The notes under the pieces were generated by a model that saw only the letters and a program-made list of their open reading frames with translations, searched no databases and was not told where the DNA came from. From the NCBI RefSeq assembly GCF_024300625.1, contig NZ_CP101322.1:2121992-2185991 (forward strand): 64,000 nucleotides of DNA, given 5' to 3'. The DNA comes from Halovivax gelatinilyticus (GTDB lineage Archaea > Halobacteriota > Halobacteria > Halobacteriales > Natrialbaceae). Shown one piece after another: positions 1 through 7,881 of this stretch. The translations under genes were made by a program, and so were the position numbers. How positions within the stretch are numbered: position 1 is the first letter of the stretch; every line of letters starts with the position of its first letter.

Positions 1-798
1 CATCACGCGGCCGTCGTCCGGACCGCTCTCGACGCCGAAACGCACGTCATCTGCGAGAAGCCGATCGCCGAGACCGCGACGGTCGGGCGCGAACTGACGG
101 TTCTCGCCCGCGAGAGCGATCGCACGACCGCCATCAACTTTCCGTTTCGCTACACGCCGGGGTTCGTGGACATGCGCGAGCGGATCGCAGCCGGCGAGAT
201 CGGGACGCCCAAACGCGTTACGCTCAGTTTTCGCTTTCCGCGGTGGCCCCGCGAGTGGCAGGACGTCGACTGGCTCGCCGGTCGCGAGCAGGGCGGCCCG
301 CTCCGGGAGGTCGGCAGTCACTTCGTCTTCGGAACGCAGGAGCTGTTCGGTTCGATCAGCGACGTCACGGCCGACGTCCGATATACGGGCCCGGAGACGT
401 ACGAAGAGTCCATCGTCGGTACGTTCCTCGCGGGTGGCGACGCCGGCGATGCGTTCGGAGCGGATCCTGAGCCCGTCGAAGGCGGCACCGAGGGCGTCGT
501 CGCCCTCGACGAGCCCGTCCACGGGACGATCGACCTCCTCTGTGACTGCGCCGGGAGCGAGGAGAACGCCATCACCGTCGAGGGGACCGAGGGATCGCTG
601 TCGTTGCGGGCCTGGCGCCGCCTGGTGGCCGACCCCGGCGAACCGGACGAGCGGGTGCTCACCGACGACTCCGGCGAGACGACGCTCGCGCTGATCGACG
701 AGTTCGTGACCGAACTCGACGGCGGCGACGGCGACCTCGTCAGCTTCGCGGCGGCGACGCGGGTGCAGGCGGTCGTCGACGAGCTTCTCGGCATTTGA
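1..798 (+). CDS. Gfo/Idh/MocA-family oxidoreductase, 5' end missing
   Basis: The open frame runs from base 1 to a stop at 798, so the gene begins before the window. The start of the visible part carries the family hallmark Cys-Glu-Lys-Pro (about residues 18-21), where the lysine normally contacts substrate and nicotinamide at the end of the NAD(P)-binding Rossmann fold. The remaining 240 residues fit the alpha/beta C-terminal substrate domain. These enzymes oxidise or reduce sugars, inositols and similar alcohols with NAD(P); the substrate cannot be told from this fragment. An ATG at 166 exists but starting there would discard the catalytic motif, so it is not the true start. Nothing co-directional follows closely. 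Confidence 0.85.
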   Translation, partial: HHAAVVRTALDAETHVICEKPIAETATVGRELTVLARESDRTTAINFPFRYTPGFVDMRERIAAGEIGTPKRVTLSFRFPRWPREWQDVDWLAGREQGGPLREVGSHFVFGTQELFGSISDVTADVRYTGPETYEESIVGTFLAGGDAGDAFGADPEPVEGGTEGVVALDEPVHGTIDLLCDCAGSEENAITVEGTEGSLSLRAWRRLVADPGEPDERVLTDDSGETTLALIDEFVTELDGGDGDLVSFAAATRVQAVVDELLGI

Positions 799-1005
799 GG
801 TGTCTCCGAGCGGAGCGTCGGTGCGTACGACGCTGTCGACGACTCCGGACGCCGTGTAACCATCTCACACCGTTCGATCGAGACCGAAGACACGCCGTTC
901 GGATGCATTCGGCGACACGACTCGCTGGAATCACACTCGAACGTACGAGGCACAGCAGGATGGCGACCACCCGGGACTAAAGGAGCTTCACACCGTCGGT
1001 CCCGT

Positions 1006-1665
1006 GTGAGCGTCATCGTCGAATTCAGCCTCTCGACCGAGGACTTCGTCTTCGGGTCGGCGCTCGAGACGGTCGAGGACATGCGCATCGAACTCGAAGC
1101 GATCGTTCCCACGGGAAGTCGCATCGTCCCGTACTTCTGGGCGACGGGCGAGGACTTCGAGGGGTTCGAACGCCACGTCCTCGCCGATCCGGACATCGAG
1201 AGTATTACGCAGCTCGATCGGATCGACGACACGGCCCTGTACCGGACGGAGTGGACGCGAGACGTAAACGGTATCCTCTACGGACTCGGCGAAACCGAGG
1301 CCGTCGTCCTCGAGTCGATGACGGTCCGCGACGGGTGGCACTTTCGTATCCGATTTCCGAACCACGACCTGCTCGGACAGTTTTACAACTTCTGTACCGA
1401 ACGGGAGATTTCGGTGCACATCGACCGTTCGTACACGCTCACCGAAGCGTCGCGCGCCGGCCGCATCTTCGATCTGACGCCCGAACAGCGCGAAGCGATC
1501 GTCCTCGCCGTCCAGCGCGGCTACTATCGTGTCCCGCGTGAGACCGACCTGACGGAGATCGCAGCCGAACTGGGTATCTCACAGCAAGCTGCATCCAAAC
1601 GAGTACGACGCGGTGCGGACAGGGTCCTCCGGGGAGCGTTACTCGATCCGGGCGAGCGGTTCTAA
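1006..1665 (+). CDS. Bat-type helix-turn-helix regulator (bacterio-opsin activator HTH family)
   Basis: 219 residues from a GTG start. The N-terminal ~150 residues form the sensor-like alpha/beta domain typical of haloarchaeal HTH-10 proteins, and the C-terminal ~60 residues carry the HTH motif (LTPEQREAIVLAVQRGYY, then EIAAELGISQQAASKRVRRG). The family is named for Bat, the activator of bacterio-opsin genes, but most members regulate unknown targets; no kinase or PAS partner is adjacent here. The protein is short because it lacks the PAS/GAF modules of Bat itself. The family assignment is firm; the target genes are unknown. Confidence 0.85.
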   Translation: MSVIVEFSLSTEDFVFGSALETVEDMRIELEAIVPTGSRIVPYFWATGEDFEGFERHVLADPDIESITQLDRIDDTALYRTEWTRDVNGILYGLGETEAVVLESMTVRDGWHFRIRFPNHDLLGQFYNFCTEREISVHIDRSYTLTEASRAGRIFDLTPEQREAIVLAVQRGYYRVPRETDLTEIAAELGISQQAASKRVRRGADRVLRGALLDPGERF

Positions 1666-1798
1666 CCGGAGGAAGCGAGAGTTCCACGGGTCACCCGACC
1701 CGTGGTTGGTTACCCGGAGGCAGGGCCGTGACGAGCATAAAGTGGTTGTTATACCCACCCGAGCACCGAACTGTGGGTGTACGCTACCCCGATGTACG

Positions 1799-2104
1799 AT
1801 GACCCAGCGCTCACGCGAGGAGACCATCGCCGACCTGTTTCCGGTGGTCGCCCATCCGACGCGTCGATCTGTCCTGCGCACGCTTCGGCGGACCGATCAC
1901 CCGACGGTCGAGACGCTCGCTCGTGATCTCACGGAGCGGCGAGCGGGCGAGGTCGACGAGGATCTCTCGGTGGCGTTGCACCACCAGCACCTGCCTTACC
2001 TGGCTGACGTCGGCGTGATCGACTACGACCCCGACGCGGGAACGATCGCGTCGACCGACGCCACTGACGCGGCCTACGACCTCCTGGACGCCGTCTCGAA
2101 CTGA
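1799..2104 (+). CDS. DUF7344-type winged-helix protein
   Basis: 101 residues. The ATG at 1799 is chosen because the protein then begins directly before the winged helix (ETIADLFPVVAHPTRRSVLR). The frame stays open upstream to 1613, but that part overlaps the previous gene and reads as non-coding. The pattern of an N-terminal repressor-like helix, a basic RR pair and the HHQHLPYLADVGVIDYD wing matches the haloarchaeal DUF7344 HTH family, whose members are small DNA-binding proteins of unknown target. It lies convergent to a second protein of the same family at 2255-2665. Confidence 0.75.
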   Translation: MTQRSREETIADLFPVVAHPTRRSVLRTLRRTDHPTVETLARDLTERRAGEVDEDLSVALHHQHLPYLADVGVIDYDPDAGTIASTDATDAAYDLLDAVSN

Positions 2105-2254
2105 CGCCGCTCGCGACCTCCCGCCGTGTGGGCCGCGTTGGCACTCACGGACGTTGACTCCCAGCCGCCGATCCGGGTGATCGTCGTCGGACACTCCGGT
2201 CGACGCGCGACGGTTCGCGAACTGTGCGTCGCGCACACTCGGGGCGCAACCCGT

Positions 2255-2665
2255 TCACTCCAGCTCTTTGTGCCGAGCGTGTTCGACCAGTTCCTCTAAC
2301 GCCGGATGTGGTTCGTATCGAATTAGTCCCTGCGCTGGATCGTACTGGCACATTCCCGCATCCGCCAGTCGCGGGAGATGAACGTTGTGCAAGTCGATTT
2401 CGATGGTCCGTCGCGGGGGCCGATCGCCGGTATCCGTTCCGGCGGCTTCGTACGCCTGGATCGCATTCGCGGCCGCTTCGAGTTCGACGACCGTCTCGTC
2501 CGCAGTGCGCAAGTAGTACAACAGGTACCGTCGACGGGCGCTCGCTAACAGCTCGTAGATGCAATCGAGAGACTCGGTGACCGCCTGATGACGGGTTAGC
2601 GAGGCGAGATCGGGACTCCCGTCGTCGCTCGTTCTACCCGAATCCGGACCCCCTCCGTCAGCCAT
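2255..2665 (-). CDS. DUF7344-type winged-helix protein
   Basis: 136 residues. It shares with the gene at 1799-2104 the layout of a helix ending in RRRYLLYYLR, a variable loop and a DLHNVHLPRLADAGMCQYD wing, which is the DUF7344 signature. The N-terminal 25 residues are acidic and probably disordered. Likely a transcriptional regulator; the target is unknown. The divergent region on its 5' side (2666-2906) contains no gene that I can support. Confidence 0.75.
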   Translation of the reverse strand: MADGGGPDSGRTSDDGSPDLASLTRHQAVTESLDCIYELLASARRRYLLYYLRTADETVVELEAAANAIQAYEAAGTDTGDRPPRRTIEIDLHNVHLPRLADAGMCQYDPAQGLIRYEPHPALEELVEHARHKELE

Positions 2666-2906
2666 ACGTCATCTCACTATACTTTGGGGGATGATAAGTC
2701 ATCTGGTTGTCTCTCTCAAAATTTGCAAATTCGAACCAGAGACGGCCGACCCGCAACGTCGGGACGTGGCCGCCGAGTCCCGGTGTGACGCTCGCGATCC
2801 GTCCTCGGGGTTCGACGTGATTTCCCAAGCGGAGGCGTGTTTCGGCGGCAGACGTTGGTCACCGGTCGAACCGACCCCGCTGTGGCGGGAAGCCGTCGTT
2901 ATCGGC

Positions 2907-3350
2907 TCACTCCGGAGGCAGGTGTACGTCTCGGAGCCAGAATCGCTCCATCGCACGGATCGCTTCGACGAAGTGATCGGCATCGATGGGTTTCGTCAGG
3001 TAGGCGTTGGCGGAGAGATCGTACGATCTGGCGACGTCTTCGTCGGCGTTCGAACTGGTCAACACGATCACGGGAAGGCGCGACCGGTCCGGATCCTCGC
3101 GGATCTCGGCGAGCACCTCGTCGCCGCTCTTTCGCGGCAGATTGAGGTCGAGCAACACGAGAGCCGGCGGTTCGACGTCCGCGTACTCGCCGCGCTGGCG
3201 GAGATACTCCAGCGCTGACACGCCGTCGGTGACGACGTCGAGTGAGGCGTCGATTTCTCCCTCGGCGAGCGCCTCCCGCGTGAGTCGCACGTCGCCGGGG
3301 TTGTCCTCGACGAGCAGGATGGTGGCTCGCTCGTTCGAATAACGGTTCAC
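2907..3350 (-). CDS. single-domain response regulator (CheY/Rcp1-like receiver)
   Basis: 147 residues from a GTG at 3350. An upstream in-frame ATG at 3440 would overlap the neighbouring JAMM gene and add non-homologous sequence. The receiver fold is complete: acidic pair E15-D16 (LLVEDNPGD), phospho-acceptor D68 (LVLLDLNLP), a Thr/Ser switch (VIVLTSS) and the late Lys (TKPID). There is no output domain, so it acts by protein contact, probably downstream of a stand-alone histidine kinase; two such kinases occur in this window but none is adjacent. The EDNPGD spacing resembles Rcp1-type phytochrome-class regulators common in haloarchaea. Confidence 0.9.
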   Translation of the reverse strand: MNRYSNERATILLVEDNPGDVRLTREALAEGEIDASLDVVTDGVSALEYLRQRGEYADVEPPALVLLDLNLPRKSGDEVLAEIREDPDRSRLPVIVLTSSNADEDVARSYDLSANAYLTKPIDADHFVEAIRAMERFWLRDVHLPPE

Positions 3351-3433
3351 AGGTAGGCTACCGGGCGTACGGGGAAAGCGCTGTTGCCGGCCCGCGACGC
3401 CGCTCGTCGCGAGCGCCCACTCGAACGCCGATT

Positions 3434-3868
3434 TCAGCACTCGCGCGTTCTCGACCCCCGCAGGCCGGATCGAACCCGCTCGCGGACGAACCGATCGCCA
3501 GTCCAGCGCCAGACGCCGAGGGTGATCGTCGGATCGAGCGAGCAGATGAGGTAGGCGTAGCCCTCCCAGGTGGCGTCCGCGACGTCGGTCGCGCTCGGTT
3601 CGGGCGGGCCGGTCGGGTGCGAGTGGTAGAAGCCGACGACGTCGTCGCCACCGGCTTCGATCGACTCGACCGTTTCGAGGAGGGTCACTGGGTCGATCTC
3701 GTAGGTGGTTTCCGGCTCGACGGCCGCGTTCGGCGTCGGGATGGCGCGGTCGACGATACGCACGTGATTTCCGTCGGTTCCGGCGAGCACGCCGCAGACC
3801 TCGTTCGGAGCGCCCTCGACGGCGCGATCGATGATCGCGTTCCGGACGGCGTCGGGGACGACGAGCAT
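3434..3868 (-). CDS. JAMM/MPN+ metalloprotease, candidate desampylase
   Basis: 144 residues with the full JAMM zinc site: E23 (PNEVCGVLAG), then His82-Ser-His84-Pro with S92 and D95 (HSHP...SATD). JAMM proteins cleave isopeptide bonds; in Haloferax the homologue HvJAMM1 removes ubiquitin-like SAMP proteins from targets. The length agrees with stand-alone archaeal JAMMs. It starts 4 nt after the stop of the upstream BtuF-like gene on the same strand, so the two are probably co-transcribed. The desampylase role is inferred from the family; sulfur-carrier processing is the alternative. Confidence 0.85.
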   Translation of the reverse strand: MLVVPDAVRNAIIDRAVEGAPNEVCGVLAGTDGNHVRIVDRAIPTPNAAVEPETTYEIDPVTLLETVESIEAGGDDVVGFYHSHPTGPPEPSATDVADATWEGYAYLICSLDPTITLGVWRWTGDRFVRERVRSGLRGSRTREC

Positions 3869-3872
3869 CGGC

Positions 3873-4802
3873 TCAGGCGTCGACGCGCCGGCGGAGGGTC
3901 TCGACCGGGACCGCGAGGTCGCCCGGATCGGTGGCGTCTCCGAACCGGTCGGGGTGGATAACGCGCGCCAGCCGTTCGGCGGCGTCGACCAGCCGCGGGC
4001 CGGGGCGATTCAGGTAGTGGTGGCCGTCGATCGCGTAGACCTGGCCCGTTTCGACCGCGGTGAGTTCGTCCCAGCCCTCCCGGTCGGTGAGGTCGGACAA
4101 GTTCGCCGCGGTCTGGGCGAGGTCGAACCCGCAGGGGGCGACGATCGCCACCTCTGGGTCGTAGTCGACGATCTCCTCCCACTGGCGGGGTCGGGCGTCG
4201 GTGCCCGCCTCGGCGAGCTCGTACCGACCGCCCGCGATCTCGACGAGTTCGGGCACCCAGTGGGCGGCCACCATCACCGGGTCCGTCCAGTCGAAGACGA
4301 CGACGCGCGGGCGCTCGTCGGGCTCCGGCGCGGCGTCTCGGACGGCGTCCAGCCGGGATTCGAGGTCGGCGCGAACGGAGGCGGCGCGATCGGGCCGATC
4401 GAGCAGGTCGCCGAGACGCTCCAGGTCGTCCAGCACCTCCCCGATCCGGTGGGCGTCGATCGGGACCAGCGCCGGATCGGCGTCGATCTCGTCGACGGCC
4501 GCCGCGACGACGCGCTCGTCGACGGCACAGACGTCGCAGACGTCCTGGGTGATCACGACGTCCGGATCGAGCCGGTCGAGCGCCTCGACGTCGACGTCGT
4601 AGACGCCGCCGTGGGCCTGGGCGTCGAGCACCTGCTCGTCGATCTCCGCGCTCGTCCCGCTCGCGTCGATCGTCGATCGCGTTACGCGCGGGTAGTCTTC
4701 GACTCGCGGCGGATAATCGCACTCGTGTGAGACGCCCACCGGCTCGATTCCGAGGGCACAAACTAGCTCCGTCGCCGAGGGAAGCGTCGTCACGACTCGC
4801 AT
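3873..4802 (-). CDS. BtuF-like cobalamin/metal receptor (type III periplasmic-binding fold)
   Basis: 309 residues from ATG 4802, where the first beta strand begins (MRVVTTLPSATELVCALGI). Upstream extension of the frame reads into non-coding DNA. The two-lobed helical-backbone receptor pattern is visible: SATE in lobe 1, a long central helix rich in Asp/Arg around residues 140-180, and GHHYLNRPGPRLVDA in lobe 2. Homologues bind cobalamin or iron chelates for ABC importers. This copy has no signal peptide or lipobox, so it is either cytoplasmic or exported by another route. No BtuCD genes are in the window. The downstream partner is the JAMM protease. Confidence 0.75.
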   Translation of the reverse strand: MRVVTTLPSATELVCALGIEPVGVSHECDYPPRVEDYPRVTRSTIDASGTSAEIDEQVLDAQAHGGVYDVDVEALDRLDPDVVITQDVCDVCAVDERVVAAAVDEIDADPALVPIDAHRIGEVLDDLERLGDLLDRPDRAASVRADLESRLDAVRDAAPEPDERPRVVVFDWTDPVMVAAHWVPELVEIAGGRYELAEAGTDARPRQWEEIVDYDPEVAIVAPCGFDLAQTAANLSDLTDREGWDELTAVETGQVYAIDGHHYLNRPGPRLVDAAERLARVIHPDRFGDATDPGDLAVPVETLRRRVDA

Positions 4803-4875
4803 ACGCGGGCGTTGGTGGGGCGGGGAAATAGGTTCGTGGGTCGGCGGCGTGGTGTCACCGGTATCGACGGATCGG

Positions 4876-4996
4876 GAGGCGACTCGGCGGGCGACCCAGG
4901 ATGTCGAGGATCGACTGGATCGAAAAGTCGACGCCGCCGTCGTGCTCGCGGCGCTGAAAGATGACGATTGGCTGTCCTCGACCGTCGACCTCGACG
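4876..4996 (+). pseudogene. relic of a VapB-VapC junction, fused into one frame
   Basis: About 120 bp match the junction of the antitoxin/PIN pair at 7478-7608. The tail of the antitoxin (ATQDVEDRLDRK) is followed directly by the first residues of the toxin (VVLAALKDDDWLSS). Relative to the other copy about 8 nt are missing at the junction, which removes the toxin start and antitoxin stop and joins the two frames. The N-terminal RHH of the antitoxin and most of the PIN domain are absent, so this is debris, not a gene. Confidence 0.7.
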
Positions 4997-5135
4997 AGAA
5001 ATCCGACCCGAAAACGTCCGTCGGTCGAGTTAGCGGCTCCCCTCCTCGATCACCCACTGCGCCGCGTCCCGATGCAGGTGCTGTTAGACATCTGTACCAA
5101 TACCATTTCAGTTGGTGAAAAATAACTTCAGCCAA

Positions 5136-5147
5136 TAATATTATACT
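5136..5147 (+). promoter_or_regulatory. TATA-box region for the histidine kinase gene
   Basis: An AT-only run (AATAATATTATA) sits 23-34 nt before the ATG at 5170, the normal archaeal TATA position for a leaderless mRNA, in otherwise GC-rich DNA. Confidence 0.55.
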
Positions 5148-5169
5148 GATCCCCCCATCAGTGGTCTTC

Positions 5170-6081
5170 ATGGCGGAATTAGAATCGCTTATTTCCTTAT
5201 CTCCTGCCAAGATTTCTGCGGGATACTTTACGTTCGGATTGTTCTGGATTCCCACCACCGACGTCGCGCTAGCGGTGCTGTTTCAGTCACAACAGCTGCC
5301 GACGGCGGTCGGTCTCGCGAAGGGATGGATCTTCGTCGGCATGTCGACCGTGTTGATTTTCACCCTGACGCACTTTCACCGGCGTCAGATGGGAGCCGCC
5401 CAAGAGAAACTCCAGCGGACGAACCAGCAGTTGCAGGTGTTTCACCGGGTGTTCAGACACAACATCCGCAACGATCTGAACGTGATCCGTGGCTACGCAG
5501 AAACGGTATCGAGCCGGGTAACACAGCCGGAGTTGCGCGAACAACTCGACCACGTGATCGAAACCACGGGGGACCTTCTCACCATCAGCGAGAAACTCAA
5601 AGTGGTCGAACAGGTGGATTCGTCGCCCGACGAACAGCGTTCGGTCGACCTGGCGCGACTCGTCGACGCGGAACTGGATCGGTTGCAGGGGCGCTATCCG
5701 GGGATCACGATCTCGAAGGAGCGCTCGCCCAACACGGTTATCGATGCCGGCGAGTCGATTCGGTATGCGATCCGTGAGGTCTTAGAAAACGCGATATCAC
5801 ATTTCGACGCCGACGTCTCGGACTGCGAGATCGCCGTCGATATTTCGGCGTCGGACGACGGCGTCGACCTCACCATCTGCGACAACGGGCCGGGCCTTCC
5901 AGACGCGGAACTCCGGGCGATCCGCCGTCAGCGGGAAACGCCGCTCATGCATACGAGTAGTGTCGGCCTGTGGGTGGTCACGTGGCTCGCCGAACTGAAC
6001 GACGGTGGCGTAGACTACCGGCAGGACGGTGATGCTGGATTGTCGGTGACCTTCGAATTCCAGCCGTCTCGAGTGGCTTAA
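5170..6081 (+). CDS. membrane-bound sensor histidine kinase
   Basis: 303 residues from ATG 5170 (a GTG at 5161 is possible). Two membrane spans lie in residues ~17-42 and ~49-68, followed by a short coiled segment and the H-box FRHNIRNDLNVIRGYA with phospho-His97. The HATPase domain shows the N-box EVLENAISH, the G1 box DNGPGLPD and a late GLWVVTWL motif. There is no PAS or extracellular sensor domain, so the sensing is probably membrane-based. No response regulator is adjacent. It borders the relic-rich accessory region. Confidence 0.85.
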   Translation: MAELESLISLSPAKISAGYFTFGLFWIPTTDVALAVLFQSQQLPTAVGLAKGWIFVGMSTVLIFTLTHFHRRQMGAAQEKLQRTNQQLQVFHRVFRHNIRNDLNVIRGYAETVSSRVTQPELREQLDHVIETTGDLLTISEKLKVVEQVDSSPDEQRSVDLARLVDAELDRLQGRYPGITISKERSPNTVIDAGESIRYAIREVLENAISHFDADVSDCEIAVDISASDDGVDLTICDNGPGLPDAELRAIRRQRETPLMHTSSVGLWVVTWLAELNDGGVDYRQDGDAGLSVTFEFQPSRVA

Positions 6082-6243
6082 ACCGGGTTACGCGACTCCC
6101 TCGAATCGGTTGCCTTCGTCCTGAACGTCGCCTTTCGCCGGTCCAATGGCCGATCGTTGACGGTCGTGGGAGTTTCCACTCCTCATTCGAATCAAATATA
6201 GGAAATTCTATACGTATCCGCGAACGAAACGCATACGTCGAGA

Positions 6244-6336
6244 ATGAAGGTTCTCTGGGAGTGTTCTGGGTGCGGGAAAACGGTGAACGGGGCGGTAAAT
6301 GGGGATCGGTGTCCGTACTGTCGCGTCGATCGGTGA
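6244..6336 (+). CDS. 30-residue zinc-ribbon microprotein
   Basis: A short ORF with two Cys pairs, CSGCGK and CPYCR, spaced as in the CPxCG-type small zinc-finger proteins that are widespread in haloarchaea and have been linked to stress, motility and biofilm phenotypes. AT-rich TATA-like stretches at 6194-6200 and 6206-6212 lie 32-50 nt upstream. Four cysteines in 30 residues in the correct zinc-knuckle order make chance unlikely. Function is unknown. Confidence 0.7.
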   Translation: MKVLWECSGCGKTVNGAVNGDRCPYCRVDR

Positions 6337-6454
6337 CTCGAATCGGACGGTCGACCGGGTAGCGGTCGGACCGCTGTCCGACGGCTTCAGACCACGACGA
6401 CGGCGCTGAAAGGTCGGCCGCGATGGAGCGCCCGCTGGTTCGGGTTTTCGGCTT

Positions 6455-6545
6455 TCATATCCGTTCCCCGACCGCGTAGTGGCGTTCCGCGATCTCGCTG
6501 TCGTCGACCACGGTGTCCACCAGCCGGGGCGGGGTTCGGTCGGAC
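6455..6545 (-). pseudogene. C-terminal relic of a RibD/DHFR-like reductase
   Basis: On the minus strand this stretch encodes a tail ending TVVDDSEIAERHYAVGERI then stop, closely matching the C-terminus of the gene at 7882-8403 (TTVDDSEIVELHYAVGERE). No upstream part of the reductase remains. It marks a lost paralogue or a duplication about 1.4 kb away from the surviving copy. Confidence 0.7.
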
Positions 6546-6633
6546 GCGTCCCCGAACGGAGCGATTCGAGAAGATCGAGTCGGTCGATTAGTGCGAGATT
6601 CAACACTTGAGAGGCATCAGAACGACGAGTTCG

Positions 6634-6879
6634 TTACCCTGCATACTCGAGGTCATCGGCGAACTCGGTATCGGTGTAGTGGCGCGGAATTTCGCGCTCG
6701 CCGAGAAGCTCGTGGAACTCCCGCTTCGACAGCTCCGCTAACGCACGCGCTTTACCGAACGAGAGGATGTCTCGCGCGTAGAGCGAGACGGCCAACTCTT
6801 GCTTTACCGTCCGGGACCGATCTCCCTCGGGAAGCTGCATGGCCTCGTACACTTCCTCGTCGATCTCGATCGTCGCCAT
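6634..6879 (-). CDS. UPF0175-family antitoxin-like protein
   Basis: 81 residues. The core ELAVSLYARDILSFGKARAL followed by the helix ELSKREFHELLGEREIP and a Tyr-containing acidic tail is characteristic of UPF0175, small RHH/HTH-like proteins usually encoded next to a PIN-domain toxin. Here no PIN gene lies downstream; only the reductase relic follows. It therefore looks like an orphan antitoxin, or one acting on a toxin elsewhere. The start at 6879 is the only ATG before the conserved N-terminal strand (MATIEIDEEVYEAM). Confidence 0.75.
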   Translation of the reverse strand: MATIEIDEEVYEAMQLPEGDRSRTVKQELAVSLYARDILSFGKARALAELSKREFHELLGEREIPRHYTDTEFADDLEYAG

Positions 6880-7008
6880 GCGTGCCAGTAGGACGACTCG
6901 ATTATTGAGTGTTTGGCCCTGCCATCCTCGTGGACATTGTGACTTGTGCCGACTGCTCGATGGATCCTCGTTATCTCCTCGGGTGTCGAGTCATCCCCGA
7001 CTGCGAAT

Positions 7009-7149
7009 TCAGTTCTCAGACTTTTCGGCGGTCACTTCGTCGTCACCACCGTCTTTCTGGAGCGATTCCATTGCCACGCGGGGTCCGTCGTCGTCAATCT
7101 CGATCGCGTCCGATTTCTGTACGTCGAGATATGGTTTCTCCTCGGTCAT
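7009..7149 (-). CDS. short acidic protein, unrecognised
   Basis: 46 residues from ATG 7149, with a composition typical of soluble haloarchaeal proteins (Asp/Glu-rich). The frame stays open to 7284, but the extra part is less acidic. No motif is recognised. It fills most of the interval between the UPF0175 and VapB genes; the rest (6880-7008 and 7150-7317) holds only the VapB promoter. Confidence 0.35.
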   Translation of the reverse strand: MTEEKPYLDVQKSDAIEIDDDGPRVAMESLQKDGGDDEVTAEKSEN

Positions 7150-7287
7150 TAGGTTACAATCAGAGGCTGGGGGTAAAGAACCCTCAAAATGAGTCGAGAA
7201 CAAACCACGTTCGGCCGTCCTGTAGTGTTCTGATCTTGGGTGGCGGTTTTCGATCACGCTATACTCAATCGTCTCATGAGCCAAACT

Positions 7288-7296
7288 CTTATACTA
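7288..7296 (+). promoter_or_regulatory. TATA box of the VapB-like gene
   Basis: CTTATACTA lies 22-30 nt before the ATG at 7318, fitting a leaderless archaeal transcript. Confidence 0.55.
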
Positions 7297-7317
7297 ATTC
7301 TACACATATGTATAGGC

Positions 7318-7542
7318 ATGAGTGTGGATAGAAAATCGATCCCGGTTTCGATCCCCGAAGGGCTGGTCGACGAACTCGATCAACTCGTTGCGGAGGGGAA
7401 GTTCGGTTCGCGGTCGGAAGCACTCCGATACGGGGCCCGGCTGGTGGCTCGTGAATCCCAGATGAAACGCCTCCACGAGGAGACGGCTCACCGGGCGGCC
7501 CAGGACGTCGAGGATCGACTGGAGCGAAAACGTGTACGTTGA
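7318..7542 (+). CDS. RHH antitoxin (VapB/CopG-like)
   Basis: 74 residues. The N-terminal strand KSIPVSIPEGLVDELDQLV and the helix FGSRSEALRYGARLVARE form a ribbon-helix-helix DNA-binding unit. The charged C-terminal helix (RAAQDVEDRLERK) is where such antitoxins grip the toxin. The reading frame is intact and has its own TATA box, but the toxin that overlaps its last 11 nt is truncated (7532-7627). It may survive as a DNA-binding orphan. The same C-terminal segment appears in the relic at 4876-4996. Confidence 0.75.
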   Translation: MSVDRKSIPVSIPEGLVDELDQLVAEGKFGSRSEALRYGARLVARESQMKRLHEETAHRAAQDVEDRLERKRVR

Positions 7543-7627
7543 TACTGACGTCGTGCTCGCGGCGCTGAAAGATGACGATTGGCTGTCCTCGGCCGTCGAC
7601 CTCGACGTGATTCAAGCGCCAACCTGA
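7532..7627 (+). pseudogene. truncated PIN-domain (VapC-like) toxin, N-terminus only
   Basis: From a GTG overlapping the antitoxin by 11 nt, 31 codons are read before TGA. They give VYVDTDVVLAALKDDDWLSS, the first strand and catalytic Asp (D4 or D6) of a PIN ribonuclease. A full PIN domain needs about 130 residues, so about 100 are missing and the other acidic residues are lost. The toxin cannot be active. Confidence 0.7.
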
Positions 7628-7665
7628 AGTAAATCGTTAATTCCTCTGGTTCCTACTACACGGCT

Positions 7666-7869
7666 ATGGAGGACGTACCCCGGACAGAAGACCGATCTCT
7701 TGACCGCCCGTTTCTCAGCTCGTCTCGGGCCGCCGGGATTCGGACACAGATGGAGACGTTCGTCTCGGAGCATCAACCGGCGGATCCGAAGGACGTCAGA
7801 GCGTCGATTTCCACCACTGGTGACGATCTTTCTCGTTTCGTCGACCGCGAGCGCGATGGGCGTCGCTAA
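7666..7869 (+). CDS. hypothetical small protein
   Basis: 67 residues from ATG 7666; hydrophilic, with mixed Arg and Asp, no membrane segment and no motif I recognise. The preceding 40 nt are AT-richer than average (TAAATCGTTAATTCC). Support is only an open frame and composition; it could be non-coding debris in the relic region. Confidence 0.3.
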   Translation: MEDVPRTEDRSLDRPFLSSSRAAGIRTQMETFVSEHQPADPKDVRASISTTGDDLSRFVDRERDGRR

Positions 7870-7881
7870 TCCACCGGGTGT

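Noticed and set aside
3685-4761. Long minus-strand frame of 358 codons overlapping the receptor and JAMM genes
   Set aside because: It is Arg/Gly/Pro-rich, the usual shadow of GC-rich codons, and has no acidic composition or motif; the other frame encodes recognisable proteins.
4849-5118. 89-codon ORF taken as a gene
   Set aside because: Its only recognisable part is the fused VapB tail and VapC start; the remainder is non-haloarchaeal in composition.
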